A stretch of DNA of 18,432 bases from DASXTS01 sp036505275 (GCA_036505275.1 DASXTS010000408.1:1-18432); one strand, 5' to 3'; numbered from the stretch's first letter, positions 1 through 7,688 are shown. Numbers and translations: made by a program. Notes: generated by a model from the letters alone, not told the origin.

Positions 1-12
1 CGGCAGCGCACC

Positions 13-32
13 CCGTGGCGTGACCGCCACGG
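13..32. terminator. Short perfect hairpin upstream of trpS
   Basis: An 8-bp perfect inverted repeat (CCGTGGCG / CGCCACGG) closes a 4-nt loop. No T-run follows it, so it is not a classical intrinsic terminator. It could end transcription of an upstream gene outside the window or sit in the trpS leader. A forward frame open from base 2 stops with TAA at 47-49 and might be the tail of that upstream gene, but 15 codons are too few to judge. Confidence 0.3.
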
Positions 33-71
33 TGGGCGCGCCCGGATAACTGACTCGGAGCCGACCAACAC

Positions 72-1097
72 ATGCTGGCACAATCCGAAGGCATGTCGTC
101 ACCGCCGCGCGTGCTCTCAGGTATCCAGCCGACGTCGGACTCGTTCCAGCTCGGCAACTACCTCGGCGCCGTGCGGCAGTGGGTCGCGTTGCAGGACACC
201 TACGACGCGTTCTACTGCGTCGTCGACCTGCACGCCATCACGGTGGAGCAAGACCCAGCGCTGCTGAGCCACCGCACCAGGGTCGCGGCCGCGCAACTGC
301 TGGCGCTGGGCATCGACCCGGAGCGGGCGACCCTGTTCGTGCAGAGCCACGTGCCGGAGCATCCGCAGCTGAGCTGGGTGCTCGGCTGCATCACCGGTTA
401 CGGCGAGGCCAGCAGGATGACGCAGTTCAAGGACAAAGCCAGCCGGCACGGCGCGGACCGCACCACGGTGGGCCTGTTCACCTACCCGATCCTGCAGGCC
501 GCGGACATCCTGCTCTACCAGGCCGACGCGGTGCCGGTCGGCGAGGATCAGCGCCAGCACCTCGAGCTTTCCCGCGACCTCGCGCAGCGGTTCAACACCC
601 GGTTCGGCCAGACGTTCACGGTGCCGGCGCCGTACATCGTCAAGGGCGCGAACAAGATCTACGACCTGCAGACGCCGGACCGGCAGATGAGCAAGAGCAA
701 CCCCGGCCCTGGCTGCGTGTTCCTGTTGGACGAGCCGGCCGTATCGGTGAAGAGAATCCGTTCTGCGGTCACCGACACCGAACGCGACATCCGCTTCGAT
801 CCCCAGGCCAAGCCCGGCGTGTCCAACCTGCTGATGATCTACTCGACACTGGCCGGCCGGTCGATCGACGATCTGGAGGCGGCCTACCAGGACAAGGGTT
901 ACGGCGACCTGAAGAACGACCTCGCAGCGGTGTTCGTCGATTTCGTCACGCCGCTACGCGCCACCGTGCGGTCCTATCTCGACGACCCGGCCGAGCTGGA
1001 CAAGCTGCTCGCCCGCGGCGCCGACCGGGCCCGCGAGGTGGCGTCCCGCACCCTGCGCACCGCATACGACCGGGTGGGCTTCCTCCCGCCCGGTTAG
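72..1097 (+). CDS. trpS: Tryptophanyl-tRNA synthetase
   Basis: This cytoplasmic class I aminoacyl-tRNA synthetase charges tRNA-Trp with tryptophan using ATP. The 341-residue length is normal for bacterial TrpRS. Family landmarks are GIQPT followed by QLGNYLGA (the HIGH-motif region, residues 17-33), VVDLHAIT with His54 (equivalent to His43 of Geobacillus stearothermophilus TrpRS, a residue linked to indolmycin sensitivity), MTQFKDK, VGEDQRQH, QMSKS (KMSKS region, residues 205-209), SAVTDTERDIR and KPGVSNLL. The usual first His of HIGH and first Lys of KMSKS are both Gln here. ATG72 is chosen because GGAG at 57-60 lies about 11 nt upstream; an in-frame ATG at 93 is the alternative. The stop codon overlaps the stop of the convergent sortase gene. 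Confidence 0.95.
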   Translation: MLAQSEGMSSPPRVLSGIQPTSDSFQLGNYLGAVRQWVALQDTYDAFYCVVDLHAITVEQDPALLSHRTRVAAAQLLALGIDPERATLFVQSHVPEHPQLSWVLGCITGYGEASRMTQFKDKASRHGADRTTVGLFTYPILQAADILLYQADAVPVGEDQRQHLELSRDLAQRFNTRFGQTFTVPAPYIVKGANKIYDLQTPDRQMSKSNPGPGCVFLLDEPAVSVKRIRSAVTDTERDIRFDPQAKPGVSNLLMIYSTLAGRSIDDLEAAYQDKGYGDLKNDLAAVFVDFVTPLRATVRSYLDDPAELDKLLARGADRAREVASRTLRTAYDRVGFLPPG

Positions 1098-1795
1098 TTG
1101 ACCAGGACGGCCTGCACGATGATGTTGTCAAGATAGCGACGCCCGGCCCGGTCGTACTGGCCCCCGCAGGTCACCAGCCGCAGCTCGGCCAGCGGTGTAG
1201 GCGCGTACACCTGCTCGGTCGGGAACCGGTCCTTTCGGAAGGCCGCCACCTGGACCACCCGGAACAGCGCGGTCCGGCCGTCGGAACGGTCGACCTGAAC
1301 CTCGTCGCCCGGTCGCAGCCGCCTGAGGTTGAAGAACACGGCTGGGCCCGCGTGCGAGTCGATGTGACCGGCGAGCAGCGCCGGCCCGACGTCGCCAGGC
1401 ACCGGACCGCCGGCGAACCAGCCGGCGATGCCCGGAGCGTCCGGCGGCTGCAGCACGCCGGCGGGATCCAGACTCAACCGGATCAAGCCGGTGGCGACGC
1501 GGATGGCGGGGATGCGCAGCGCGGTCGGGTACGCCAGGGCCGCGGATGACGCCGCCGAGCCCACCCCGGTTGAACCGCCGACGCCGGCCGGATCGCTGAC
1601 CGACGTGCCCACCCCAGTCACCGAGCCGGGGCCGGCCGAGGAGCCGATCCCCGGCCCGGCGCGAATGGCCTGCGCCGTGCGTTCGGCCGGCGCCGCCGCG
1701 GCCAGCACCGAGAGCAGCACCGCGACGAGCACCGCAGCGGTCGGGAGCCAGCTGACTCCACCGCTGCGGTGCCGGCCGGCCGAAACGATCGTCAA
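1094..1795 (-). CDS. Class F-type sortase, membrane anchored
   Basis: This is a cysteine transpeptidase predicted to attach secreted proteins to the cell envelope. With a TTG start the protein has 233 residues: an N-terminal hydrophobic anchor (about 16-36), a Gly/Ser/Ala-rich low-complexity linker (about 45-85), then a sortase beta-barrel domain. Seen directly are the catalytic-type AGHIDS (His144) and LVTCGG (Cys210), followed by a YLDNIIV-type strand typical of actinobacterial class F sortases; the catalytic Arg is not assigned with certainty. The frame stays open to about 2092, but TTG at 1795-1793 is preferred. It overlaps the TGA of the DUF4397 gene (TTGA), has a G-rich Shine-Dalgarno about 10 nt upstream, and leaves a normal-length protein. 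Tight coupling to the DUF4397 gene suggests that protein is its substrate. Confidence 0.85.
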   Translation of the reverse strand: MTIVSAGRHRSGGVSWLPTAAVLVAVLLSVLAAAAPAERTAQAIRAGPGIGSSAGPGSVTGVGTSVSDPAGVGGSTGVGSAASSAALAYPTALRIPAIRVATGLIRLSLDPAGVLQPPDAPGIAGWFAGGPVPGDVGPALLAGHIDSHAGPAVFFNLRRLRPGDEVQVDRSDGRTALFRVVQVAAFRKDRFPTEQVYAPTPLAELRLVTCGGQYDRAGRRYLDNIIVQAVLVN

Positions 1796-2655
1796 CGGCC
1801 GTCGACCCCCTGGGGCCGCCGTCGCCGAGCCGCGGCGACCAGAGCGGCGGCGCCGGCGGCGAGGACGAGCAGCAGCGCGGCCAGCCCGCTCAGCGGCGTT
1901 GCGGTGCCGCCCATGCCGGTCTCCACCCCGCCGACCGGGGCCACCGGGCCCGTACCGATCGCGTCGGTGTGCAGCTCCGCGGCCAGCTTGCCGTTCTTGT
2001 CCACGAGCAGCACGGTGTAGACGCCACTGGCGGCGAAGGTCACCGGCAGCTCCACCGGCGTGCCACCGCTCGGGCCGGCCAGCAGGGTCCACGCGCCGGC
2101 CGGCACCGTGCGGTAGCCCGTGGTCTGCGCGAAGGCCAGGTTGCTGACGATGCTGTCGCTACCCTTGAGGCTCACCTCGACGCTGGGCGCCGTGATGCTG
2201 GCCTGGATCACCCGCAGCCTGGCCTGGCCGTCCGGCGGCATGGACAGGTCGTCCTCGAGCACCCGCAGCGCCAGGTCGGCGTACTTGCCGAGGCCGGCGA
2301 CGGTGTACGCGGCGCCGAGCTTGGCCGTGAGCGTGGTGGTCAGCACCGGCGGGCTGTCCGCCGGGGCGCCGGCCGGGCGCATGCTCACCGTGTAGGTGTC
2401 GGGCTGCACGAGCTGGTAGTCGGACACCGCGCCGTAGCCGACTCCCTTGGCCGTGAAGTTGCGGCTCGCCTCGGACACCGAGGCGACGTACACGTCGACG
2501 TGCGGGGTGTCGGGGGAGAGGTGGGCTAATCGCAGGTATGCGCCGCTCTGGCCGGCCGGCACGCCGGCGGGTGCCGCGGCTGCCACCGCGGCCGGCGCGA
2601 CCAGCAGCGCCGCCGGTATCAGCATCGCGATGGCGAGGCGTCGGTGTCGAATCAT
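1792..2655 (-). CDS. DUF4397 secreted or surface protein with C-terminal sorting-like tail
   Basis: This is a 287-residue predicted exported protein. A signal peptide (MIRHRR, then a hydrophobic stretch rich in Ala, Leu and Val, to about residue 28) precedes DUF4397-like beta-sandwich repeats: YLRLAHLSPDTPHVDVYV near residue 40, and a second half containing ARLRVIQAS. The C-terminus has VETGMGG (244-250), a hydrophobic helix (about 255-276) and RRRR (277-280), the layout of a cell-wall sorting signal without a plain LPXTG. ATG at 2655 is chosen because GGGAGG lies 5-6 nt upstream and the signal peptide begins there; the frame is open further upstream. The gene overlaps the downstream sortase by 4 nt and follows the membrane-protein gene after 73 nt, so the three are probably co-transcribed. 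The molecular function of DUF4397 is unknown. Confidence 0.85.
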   Translation of the reverse strand: MIRHRRLAIAMLIPAALLVAPAAVAAAAPAGVPAGQSGAYLRLAHLSPDTPHVDVYVASVSEASRNFTAKGVGYGAVSDYQLVQPDTYTVSMRPAGAPADSPPVLTTTLTAKLGAAYTVAGLGKYADLALRVLEDDLSMPPDGQARLRVIQASITAPSVEVSLKGSDSIVSNLAFAQTTGYRTVPAGAWTLLAGPSGGTPVELPVTFAASGVYTVLLVDKNGKLAAELHTDAIGTGPVAPVGGVETGMGGTATPLSGLAALLLVLAAGAAALVAAARRRRPQGVDGR

Positions 2656-2728
2656 GGTTTCCTCCCGGGTTACGACGGCGGTGACAAGGACAGCGGTGAT
2701 GCGGCGGTTTCGGTGAGGGCGGTGGCGC

Positions 2729-4486
2729 TCACGGGCCGAGCAGGCCGAGCGGGGTGGGCGCCGAGTAGCGGACCAACATCGACTCGCCGTCGCGTTCGAT
2801 GGCGAGCGGTCGGTACGGCGGAAGTTGAGCCTGCAGCCACTGCTGGGTGATCGCGGTGGCACCCTGTTCGGTTACCGGGCGGCCGTCCACCGCGGTGATC
2901 CGCACGATCCGCCGCGGCGCGTCGGCCACCTCCACCGGCACCGCGGGGAAGTCGGCCACCACCAGTCGGTGTGCGGAGAGGAAGCTGGCCAGTACGAGCA
3001 TCAGCCGGCCGTCCACCGCGCCCTCCAGGAGCTGGCTGCGCGCCGACGGGCTCAGCTCCACGGCCTCATTGCCGACCAGCAGACCGCCGACCCGCACGCG
3101 GTCCGCCAGATCCCGCGCGGCCGCCCTGGCCGTGGCGTCGGCGTCCGCGGTCGGCCGGCACACCTCGGTCGGCACCTCACCCGGACCGTCCAGCACGGCG
3201 GCCACCAGTAAGGAACCGGCTGGCTGCGCGGTCGCCGCGCGTCCCGGCCGGTAGGAGCGCACCACCAGCGCGTCCACCGGCGCCGGCCCGGCATTGAGGG
3301 CGCCGCCGACCGGATGCAGCCGGTTGGCCGATACGCCGTCGCGGACGAGCTGCGCCCAGGCCAGGTCGTCGACGGCCAGCGCGGTGCCGGGCTCGAGCTG
3401 GGTGTTGATCCACGTCGCGAGCTCGTGGCTGGCCGGCGTGTGCTGCGCGCGGCGCACCGCCAGTGGCACCGCGGGCAACACCATCGCGATGATCACGGCC
3501 ATCGCCACCGAGCCGGCCAGTAGCGGCCGCCACGCCACGCCAGGGCGACGTTCGGCGACCTCGTCAAGCAGCGCGGCCAGCAGCACCGCGAGCAACGGCA
3601 GGGCCAGCAGCGTCGCGGTTGTGGCGGCCGCGCCTGGCAGCAGGGCGCACACCAGGGTGGCCAGCGCGGCCATCGCGATCGAGTGCGCCCACGGCAGGTA
3701 CACCAGCGCCAGCACGGCCAGCGCGAAGCCGGCGGCGACCACCCCTTGGACCGCGGCCTCCGGCACCGCGCTGTCGCCCAGGACGGCCAGCGGCCGGCGC
3801 CCGGTGGCCAGCGCGGCGACGCCGGCGGCCACCATGACGAGCTGCACGGTCAATCCGGCCCGGCGCTCCTGGTCCCAGTCGGGACCGATCGTGCCCGCGT
3901 AGGCCAGCTGGGCAAGTAGGACCAGCACCGGCACGGCGGCCAGCGGCGCGGTGATCACGGCAGCCAGCACCAGCGCCACGGCGATCAGCAGCCGCGGCCG
4001 GCGGTCCACGCCGCGGACCGTGGCGGCCGCTATGAGCCAGACTGCGGCGAGCGCGCCGGCGTCGACGGCGCTGTGCAGGCCGGCCACCACGGTCGGCACG
4101 CCGAGCGCGAGCATGCCGGTGGCTGTCGCCGCCGGGCGCAGCCCCAGCCGCTGTCCCACCGGCCACAGCAGCAGCACCCCGATGAGACCGACGGCCAGCG
4201 CCGATGCCCGCGCGATGTCCATCACGGTGCCGCCACTGCGCAGCGGCGTGATCAGCACGGATAGCAAGGCGAACTGCTGGTCGGCCGCCAGGTCGGGCAG
4301 TCGAATCGAAGACGGAAACCGGTCGAGCCTGGCCAGCGCGACCGACACCGCCGCGGTGGTCGCCTCCCCCGCGGTCGCGGTGCGCCGGCCGAGCGGCCCG
4401 GTGGCCAGCAGGTGGACGCCGAGCGTGGTCACGCAGGTGGCGGCCAACCACCAGCTGCCGAGCCGCACAGTTGTGCGCGTCGCCAC
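2729..4486 (-). CDS. Polytopic membrane protein, GT-C glycosyltransferase-like outline
   Basis: This is a protein of about 585 residues with roughly 9-10 hydrophobic helices in the first 360 residues, beginning with one in GSWWLAATCVTTLGVHLLA. A soluble Ala/Val-rich domain of about 210 residues follows (from HELATWINTQLEPGTALAVDD). The outline resembles actinobacterial GT-C or PMT-like envelope proteins, and LPDLAADQQFALLSV follows the first helix where GT-C enzymes carry a loop. I see no decisive catalytic signature, so the enzymatic role is inference. The start is uncertain: GTG4486 has GGGG about 6 nt upstream, ATG4540 is an alternative with GAGG directly adjacent, and the frame opens at TTG4576. 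It is the first gene of the reverse-strand sortase cluster, so a role in making or modifying surface material is possible. Confidence 0.65.
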   Translation of the reverse strand: MATRTTVRLGSWWLAATCVTTLGVHLLATGPLGRRTATAGEATTAAVSVALARLDRFPSSIRLPDLAADQQFALLSVLITPLRSGGTVMDIARASALAVGLIGVLLLWPVGQRLGLRPAATATGMLALGVPTVVAGLHSAVDAGALAAVWLIAAATVRGVDRRPRLLIAVALVLAAVITAPLAAVPVLVLLAQLAYAGTIGPDWDQERRAGLTVQLVMVAAGVAALATGRRPLAVLGDSAVPEAAVQGVVAAGFALAVLALVYLPWAHSIAMAALATLVCALLPGAAATTATLLALPLLAVLLAALLDEVAERRPGVAWRPLLAGSVAMAVIIAMVLPAVPLAVRRAQHTPASHELATWINTQLEPGTALAVDDLAWAQLVRDGVSANRLHPVGGALNAGPAPVDALVVRSYRPGRAATAQPAGSLLVAAVLDGPGEVPTEVCRPTADADATARAAARDLADRVRVGGLLVGNEAVELSPSARSQLLEGAVDGRLMLVLASFLSAHRLVVADFPAVPVEVADAPRRIVRITAVDGRPVTEQGATAITQQWLQAQLPPYRPLAIERDGESMLVRYSAPTPLGLLGP

Positions 4487-4754
4487 GTCCGACCCCGTTC
4501 CGGACACCTCGCGGCAGGTCACCGCGGTCACCCAGGACATCCTCACCCGCACGGGGTGTACTAGCAAGGCCTCCAATTACGCTCGGTCATGGCAACGGAA
4601 TGAATGATCACCGATCGATGACCGTGCCGGCCCTGGCCGGGCGCCATCACCCGAATGGGCTTACGCGCCGTTGCCGGCGGCCACCATGGCACTTGTCGCG
4701 CAATCGGGTCGGCGTGCCCGGCGGCACTGTCGGCCGTGCCTCAGACTCTGCGGC
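4487..4754. promoter_or_regulatory. Divergent intergenic region between the membrane-protein cluster and the YhjD-like gene
   Basis: This stretch should hold promoters for both directions. On the reverse strand a TAGTAC box (4563-4558) resembles an actinobacterial -10 element and would place a transcription start near 4551, but no convincing -35 accompanies it. The segment around 4577-4620 is locally less GC-rich than its surroundings, as expected of a promoter. I see no clear operator or RNA structure. Confidence 0.3.
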
Positions 4755-5774
4755 GTGGACTCCAGCAAGCCGTCGTTCCTGCAGCGCATGCGGCACCGGT
4801 ACGGGTGGCTCGACCACGCGATCCGTGCCGGTGCGCGGTACACCGACAACCACGGCAACCACTATGCGGCCGCGATCGCATACTTCAGCGTGCTCGCCCT
4901 CCTCCCGCTGCTGATGATCGGCTTCGCGGTCGTCGGCTTCGTGCTGTTCCGGCAGCCCGACCTGATCGAAACGCTGAAGGCCAAGGTGACCGCGGCCGCG
5001 CCGGCCGGGGTCGGCACCGCGCTCGGGCCGGTGGTGGACCAGGCTGTGTCGCAACGCACCGCGGTCGGGCTGCTCGGCCTGGTCGGCGCGGCGTACTCCG
5101 GCCTTGGCTGGATGAACAACCTGCGCGAGGCCCTCACCGCGCAATGGGCGCAGGTGCACGCCAAGGGTTCTTTCGTGCGGGTGAAGGCCGGCGACGCGCT
5201 GGCCCTGGTCGGCATGGGGCTGGCGCTGGCCCTGTCGCTCGGGTTGACCGCGGCCGGCACCGGCTTCACCACCGACGTGGTGGAGGTCGTCGGGCTCGCC
5301 GGTTACTGGTGGGCCAAGGCGCTGCTGGTCGTGATCGCCGCGCTGCTCGCGCTGGCCGGCAACTGGCTGGTATTCCTCTGGGTGATCGCCCGGCTACCCC
5401 GCGAGCCGGTGACCCTGCGCGACGCGGCCCGGGCCGCCGTCATCGGCGCCATCGGCTTCGAGGTGCTCAAGCAGGCGGCCACGCTGTACCTGAGCAGCCT
5501 CAGCGGCCCGGCCGGGGCCATCTTCGGGCCGGTCATCGGCCTGCTGGTGTTCGCCTACCTGGTGTCCCGCTTCCTGCTCTATGTCACCGCATGGGCGGCC
5601 ACCGCGACCGAGAACCAGCGACCTGGGGCCGCCACCGCACAGCCGTCGGGTGGGGCGGTGATCAGACCGGCGGTCACCGTGCACGCCGGCCCCGACGGTC
5701 GAACCGCGACCGGCCTGGTCGGCGCGGGCGCGGTCGTCGGCCTCGGCCTGGCCTGGCTCCTCCGTCGCCGCTGA
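4755..5774 (+). CDS. yhjD: YhjD/YihY/BrkB-family inner membrane protein
   Basis: This is a 339-residue integral membrane protein of the YihY/BrkB family, YhjD branch. After a short cytoplasmic start (SKPSFLQRMRHRYGWLDHAIRAG) the family hallmark GNHYAAAIAYFSVLALLPLL forms the first helix near residue 40. About five more helices follow, and a last hydrophobic segment ends in LLRRR. Once called ribonuclease BN, the family is now regarded as membrane proteins of unclear transport function; E. coli YhjD has been linked to lipid or LPS export. GTG4755 is chosen because homologous proteins start shortly before the xKPSF motif; an upstream in-frame ATG at 4671 would add an Arg-rich, unlikely extension. 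No strong Shine-Dalgarno is visible. Proximity to trpS matches other actinobacteria. The stop codon lies in the first unit of a 17-bp tandem repeat. Confidence 0.85.
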   Translation: MDSSKPSFLQRMRHRYGWLDHAIRAGARYTDNHGNHYAAAIAYFSVLALLPLLMIGFAVVGFVLFRQPDLIETLKAKVTAAAPAGVGTALGPVVDQAVSQRTAVGLLGLVGAAYSGLGWMNNLREALTAQWAQVHAKGSFVRVKAGDALALVGMGLALALSLGLTAAGTGFTTDVVEVVGLAGYWWAKALLVVIAALLALAGNWLVFLWVIARLPREPVTLRDAARAAVIGAIGFEVLKQAATLYLSSLSGPAGAIFGPVIGLLVFAYLVSRFLLYVTAWAATATENQRPGAATAQPSGGAVIRPAVTVHAGPDGRTATGLVGAGAVVGLGLAWLLRRR

Positions 5775-5830
5775 CTCTCCGTCGCCGCTGACTCTCCGCC
5801 GCCGATGACTGGCCGCTGCCGCTGACTGGC
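5763..5830. repeat. 17-bp tandem repeat, four units
   Basis: Units begin at 5763, 5780, 5797 and 5814. The first two are identical (CGTCGCCGCTGACTCTC); the third and fourth differ at 3-4 positions, and a decayed fifth may follow at 5831. Every unit carries TGA, and the first of these is the stop of the YhjD-like gene. The array fills most of the gap between that gene and the convergent carboxypeptidase gene. Confidence 0.85.
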
Positions 5831-5859
5831 CGCTGCTGTCTTGTCGCCGTCCGGCGGCG

Positions 5860-7191
5860 TCAACGCCGAACCGGCCGAACTCGCCGCCACCACAGCACAG
5901 CGGACAGCGCCCCGGCGAGCACCAGCAGCAGCGCGACCAGATAGATCGCGCCGTGTCCACCCCCGTCCGCCGCCGCGTCGGCGCCAGCTGCCTCGGCGGT
6001 GTCGGCTGACTCTGCCGTTGGGGCCGTCGGGCCGGCAACCGCCGATGTACCGGCCTCCGCCGTCATCGACGGCGCACCGCCGGAGGCCTCCGCCGGCGGC
6101 GCCCGGTCCACCAGGACTCCGACCGGTTCAGTGGCGGCCGGCAGGGCGAAGCCGAAGTCGAGCAGCCGCGCGGCCTGCTGCCACATCGGTACGGGCTCCT
6201 GCTCGCCACGCAGCAGCACGACCAGCAACCGCCGCCCGCCGCGCTGCGCCCCGCCGACGAAGGTGTGCCGGGCGTCGTCGGTGAATCCAGTCTTGCCGCC
6301 CAGCGCGCCGGGATAGTTGGCCAGCAGCCTGTTGTCGTTGGCCACCTTGAACCCCGGCTTGTCCTGGAAGCCAGGAAAGTCCACCAGCGCGGTGCCCAGG
6401 ATCGCGACGAACGACGGCTCCCGCATGGCCACCCGGAAGATCAGCCCGAGGTCGTAGGCCGAGACCGACGCACCGGGGCCATCCAGCCCGGACGGCGTGA
6501 CGACCTTGGTGTCCAGCGCGCCGAGCTCGCGCGCCAGCCCGTCCATCTTCCGCACCGTCGCCGGCACGCCGCCGAGCTGGCCGGCCAGCGCGTGCGCCGC
6601 GTCATTGCCGGACCGCATGAGCAGCGCGTGCAGCAACTGGTCGACGGTGTAGTGGCCGTCCGGGCCGAGGCCGACCCTGGTGCCCTCCTGGTTGGCGTCC
6701 TCTTCGGTGCCGACCACCTCGCGGCCGAGGTCCAGCTCGCGGATGACCACCAGGGCGGTCAAGATCTTGATCGTGGACGCCCCCCGGTGCCGTCCGTGCG
6801 GGTCGCGCGCAGCGAGCACGGCGCCGGAGTCGAGGTCGGCGACCAGCCAGGCGTGCGGGGTCAAACCCGCCGGCAGCGGCGGCGTGCCGGCCGGCAGCAC
6901 GAGCCCGCATTCGGCCATCCGCTCGCCGCCGACCGCCCGCGCCCGCAGGGACAGCGGCGCCGGCGGCGGCTGCCCTGGGCCGGGCGCCTCGGACAGGTCC
7001 ACCGGCGCCGGCGGCGCCACCCTGTTGGGGCACGACGAGGTGTCCGGCGTCTGGAACGGCGCGGTGGTCGGCGGCTGCGCGGCCGCGCGCGGTGGCGCGG
7101 CGGGGACCGGTGGCGCGGCGGGGACCGGTGGCGCGGCCAGCAGCAGGCCGGCCAGGGCGGCCAGCAATGCCACGGCTGGGTGACCACGCAT
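5860..7191 (-). CDS. dacB: Membrane-anchored D-alanyl-D-alanine carboxypeptidase (peptidase S11, DacB type)
   Basis: This periplasmic penicillin-binding protein would trim the terminal D-Ala from peptidoglycan stem peptides. All three penicillin-binding motifs are present in the 443-residue product: S139-T-I-K142 (nucleophile Ser139), S194-G-N196 and K300-T-G302. A signal peptide (MRGHPAVALLAALAGLLLAA) leads into a Pro/Ala-rich linker to about residue 85. The C-terminus has a second low-complexity stretch, a transmembrane helix (about 415-435) and a basic tail (RRVRPVRR), so the enzyme is probably tethered from its C-terminal end. ATG7191 is preferred because the signal peptide starts there; in-frame GTG codons lie immediately upstream and no strong Shine-Dalgarno decides. 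The linker contains an 18-bp DNA repeat. The gene is convergent with the YhjD-like gene and divergent from a small membrane protein. Confidence 0.92.
   Translation of the reverse strand: MRGHPAVALLAALAGLLLAAPPVPAAPPVPAAPPRAAAQPPTTAPFQTPDTSSCPNRVAPPAPVDLSEAPGPGQPPPAPLSLRARAVGGERMAECGLVLPAGTPPLPAGLTPHAWLVADLDSGAVLAARDPHGRHRGASTIKILTALVVIRELDLGREVVGTEEDANQEGTRVGLGPDGHYTVDQLLHALLMRSGNDAAHALAGQLGGVPATVRKMDGLARELGALDTKVVTPSGLDGPGASVSAYDLGLIFRVAMREPSFVAILGTALVDFPGFQDKPGFKVANDNRLLANYPGALGGKTGFTDDARHTFVGGAQRGGRRLLVVLLRGEQEPVPMWQQAARLLDFGFALPAATEPVGVLVDRAPPAEASGGAPSMTAEAGTSAVAGPTAPTAESADTAEAAGADAAADGGGHGAIYLVALLLVLAGALSAVLWWRRVRPVRR
7091..7137. repeat. 18-bp in-frame tandem repeat in the dacB leader region
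   Basis: The unit GGTGGCGCGGCGGGGACC occurs twice exactly (7091-7108 and 7109-7126), with 11 bases of a third copy. On the coding strand it encodes the repeated APPVPA segment just after the signal-peptide core. The period is a multiple of three, so copy-number changes would lengthen or shorten the linker without breaking the frame. Confidence 0.85.
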
Positions 7192-7250
7192 CACCACGAA
7201 GGCTAACGCCGGCCCACGCCGCACCCGCCCACGCTGGTTGGATGCCCGCC

Positions 7251-7598
7251 ATGGACTTCGTCCGCCTCCTGCTGCTCTTCCTGCACCTGCTCGGCATGGC
7301 GGTGCTGCTCGGCTCGTTCCTCGTGCAGCGGCGCGTCGCGCCGCAGGGGCGGCTGAGCGCCGGCTGGCTGCACGGCAGCCTGCTCCAGCTGGTCACCGGC
7401 CTCGGGCTGGTGGCCGTGGACGAGGTCCTCGACAGGGACCTTGACAACATCAAGATCGCCGTCAAACTGCTCGTGCTGCTGGTGATCCTCGCCGCCATCA
7501 TCGTCTACCGCCGCCGCGACACCCTCGCGGCCTGGGTGGCACCCGCGCTGGCCGGCCTCGTCGTCGCCAACACCGCCGTCGCCGTCTTCTGGACCTGA
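7251..7598 (+). CDS. Small four-helix membrane protein, function unknown
   Basis: This 115-residue protein consists of four predicted transmembrane helices: residues about 3-25, 40-58, 67-86 and 93-113. A basic loop (QRRVAPQGR) follows helix 1, an acidic loop (DEVLDRDLDN) lies between helices 2 and 3, and YRRRD follows helix 3. I recognise no catalytic motif. ATG7251 is chosen because helix 1 starts immediately after MDF; ATG7242 in the same frame would add three residues. Only a weak GGATG-type Shine-Dalgarno is visible. The gene is divergent from dacB, with 59 nt between their starts, so the two may share a regulatory region. A 22-bp repeat array begins 8 nt after its stop. Confidence 0.7.
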   Translation: MDFVRLLLLFLHLLGMAVLLGSFLVQRRVAPQGRLSAGWLHGSLLQLVTGLGLVAVDEVLDRDLDNIKIAVKLLVLLVILAAIIVYRRRDTLAAWVAPALAGLVVANTAVAVFWT

Positions 7599-7605
7599 CC
7601 CTGGC

Positions 7606-7671
7606 GTGTTCGCCGGTTGGGTCGCGCGTGTTCGCCGGTTGGGTCGCTCGTGTTCGCCGGTTGGGGCGACG
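7606..7671 (+). repeat. 22-bp direct repeat array, left copy (three units)
   Basis: Three adjacent 22-bp units start at 7606, 7628 and 7650. All share the 13-base core GTGTTCGCCGGTT, followed by a variable G/C-rich 9-mer (GGGTCGCGC, GGGTCGCTC, GGGGCGACG). There are no spacers, so this is not a CRISPR array. The same unit occurs in reverse orientation at 8756-8887 on the far side of the next gene. A period of 22 bp is close to two helical turns. Confidence 0.9.
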
Positions 7672-7688
7672 GGCACGGGGTCCGGGAC

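Noticed and set aside
179..1549. Forward open frame of 456 codons across trpS and the sortase gene
   Set aside because: It overlaps trpS in another frame and the sortase gene antisense, and its Arg/Gly/Ala/Pro-rich product is typical of a GC shadow.
1796..2092. N-terminal extension of the sortase frame upstream of TTG1795
   Set aside because: This part would overlap the DUF4397 gene by 300 nt and encodes an Arg/Gly-rich stretch before the membrane anchor, which is unlike any sortase N-terminus.
3564..4451. Second reverse-strand open frame of 295 codons inside the membrane-protein gene
   Set aside because: It is an Arg/Gly/Ala-rich shadow of the membrane-protein gene in another frame, without hydrophobic segments or motifs.
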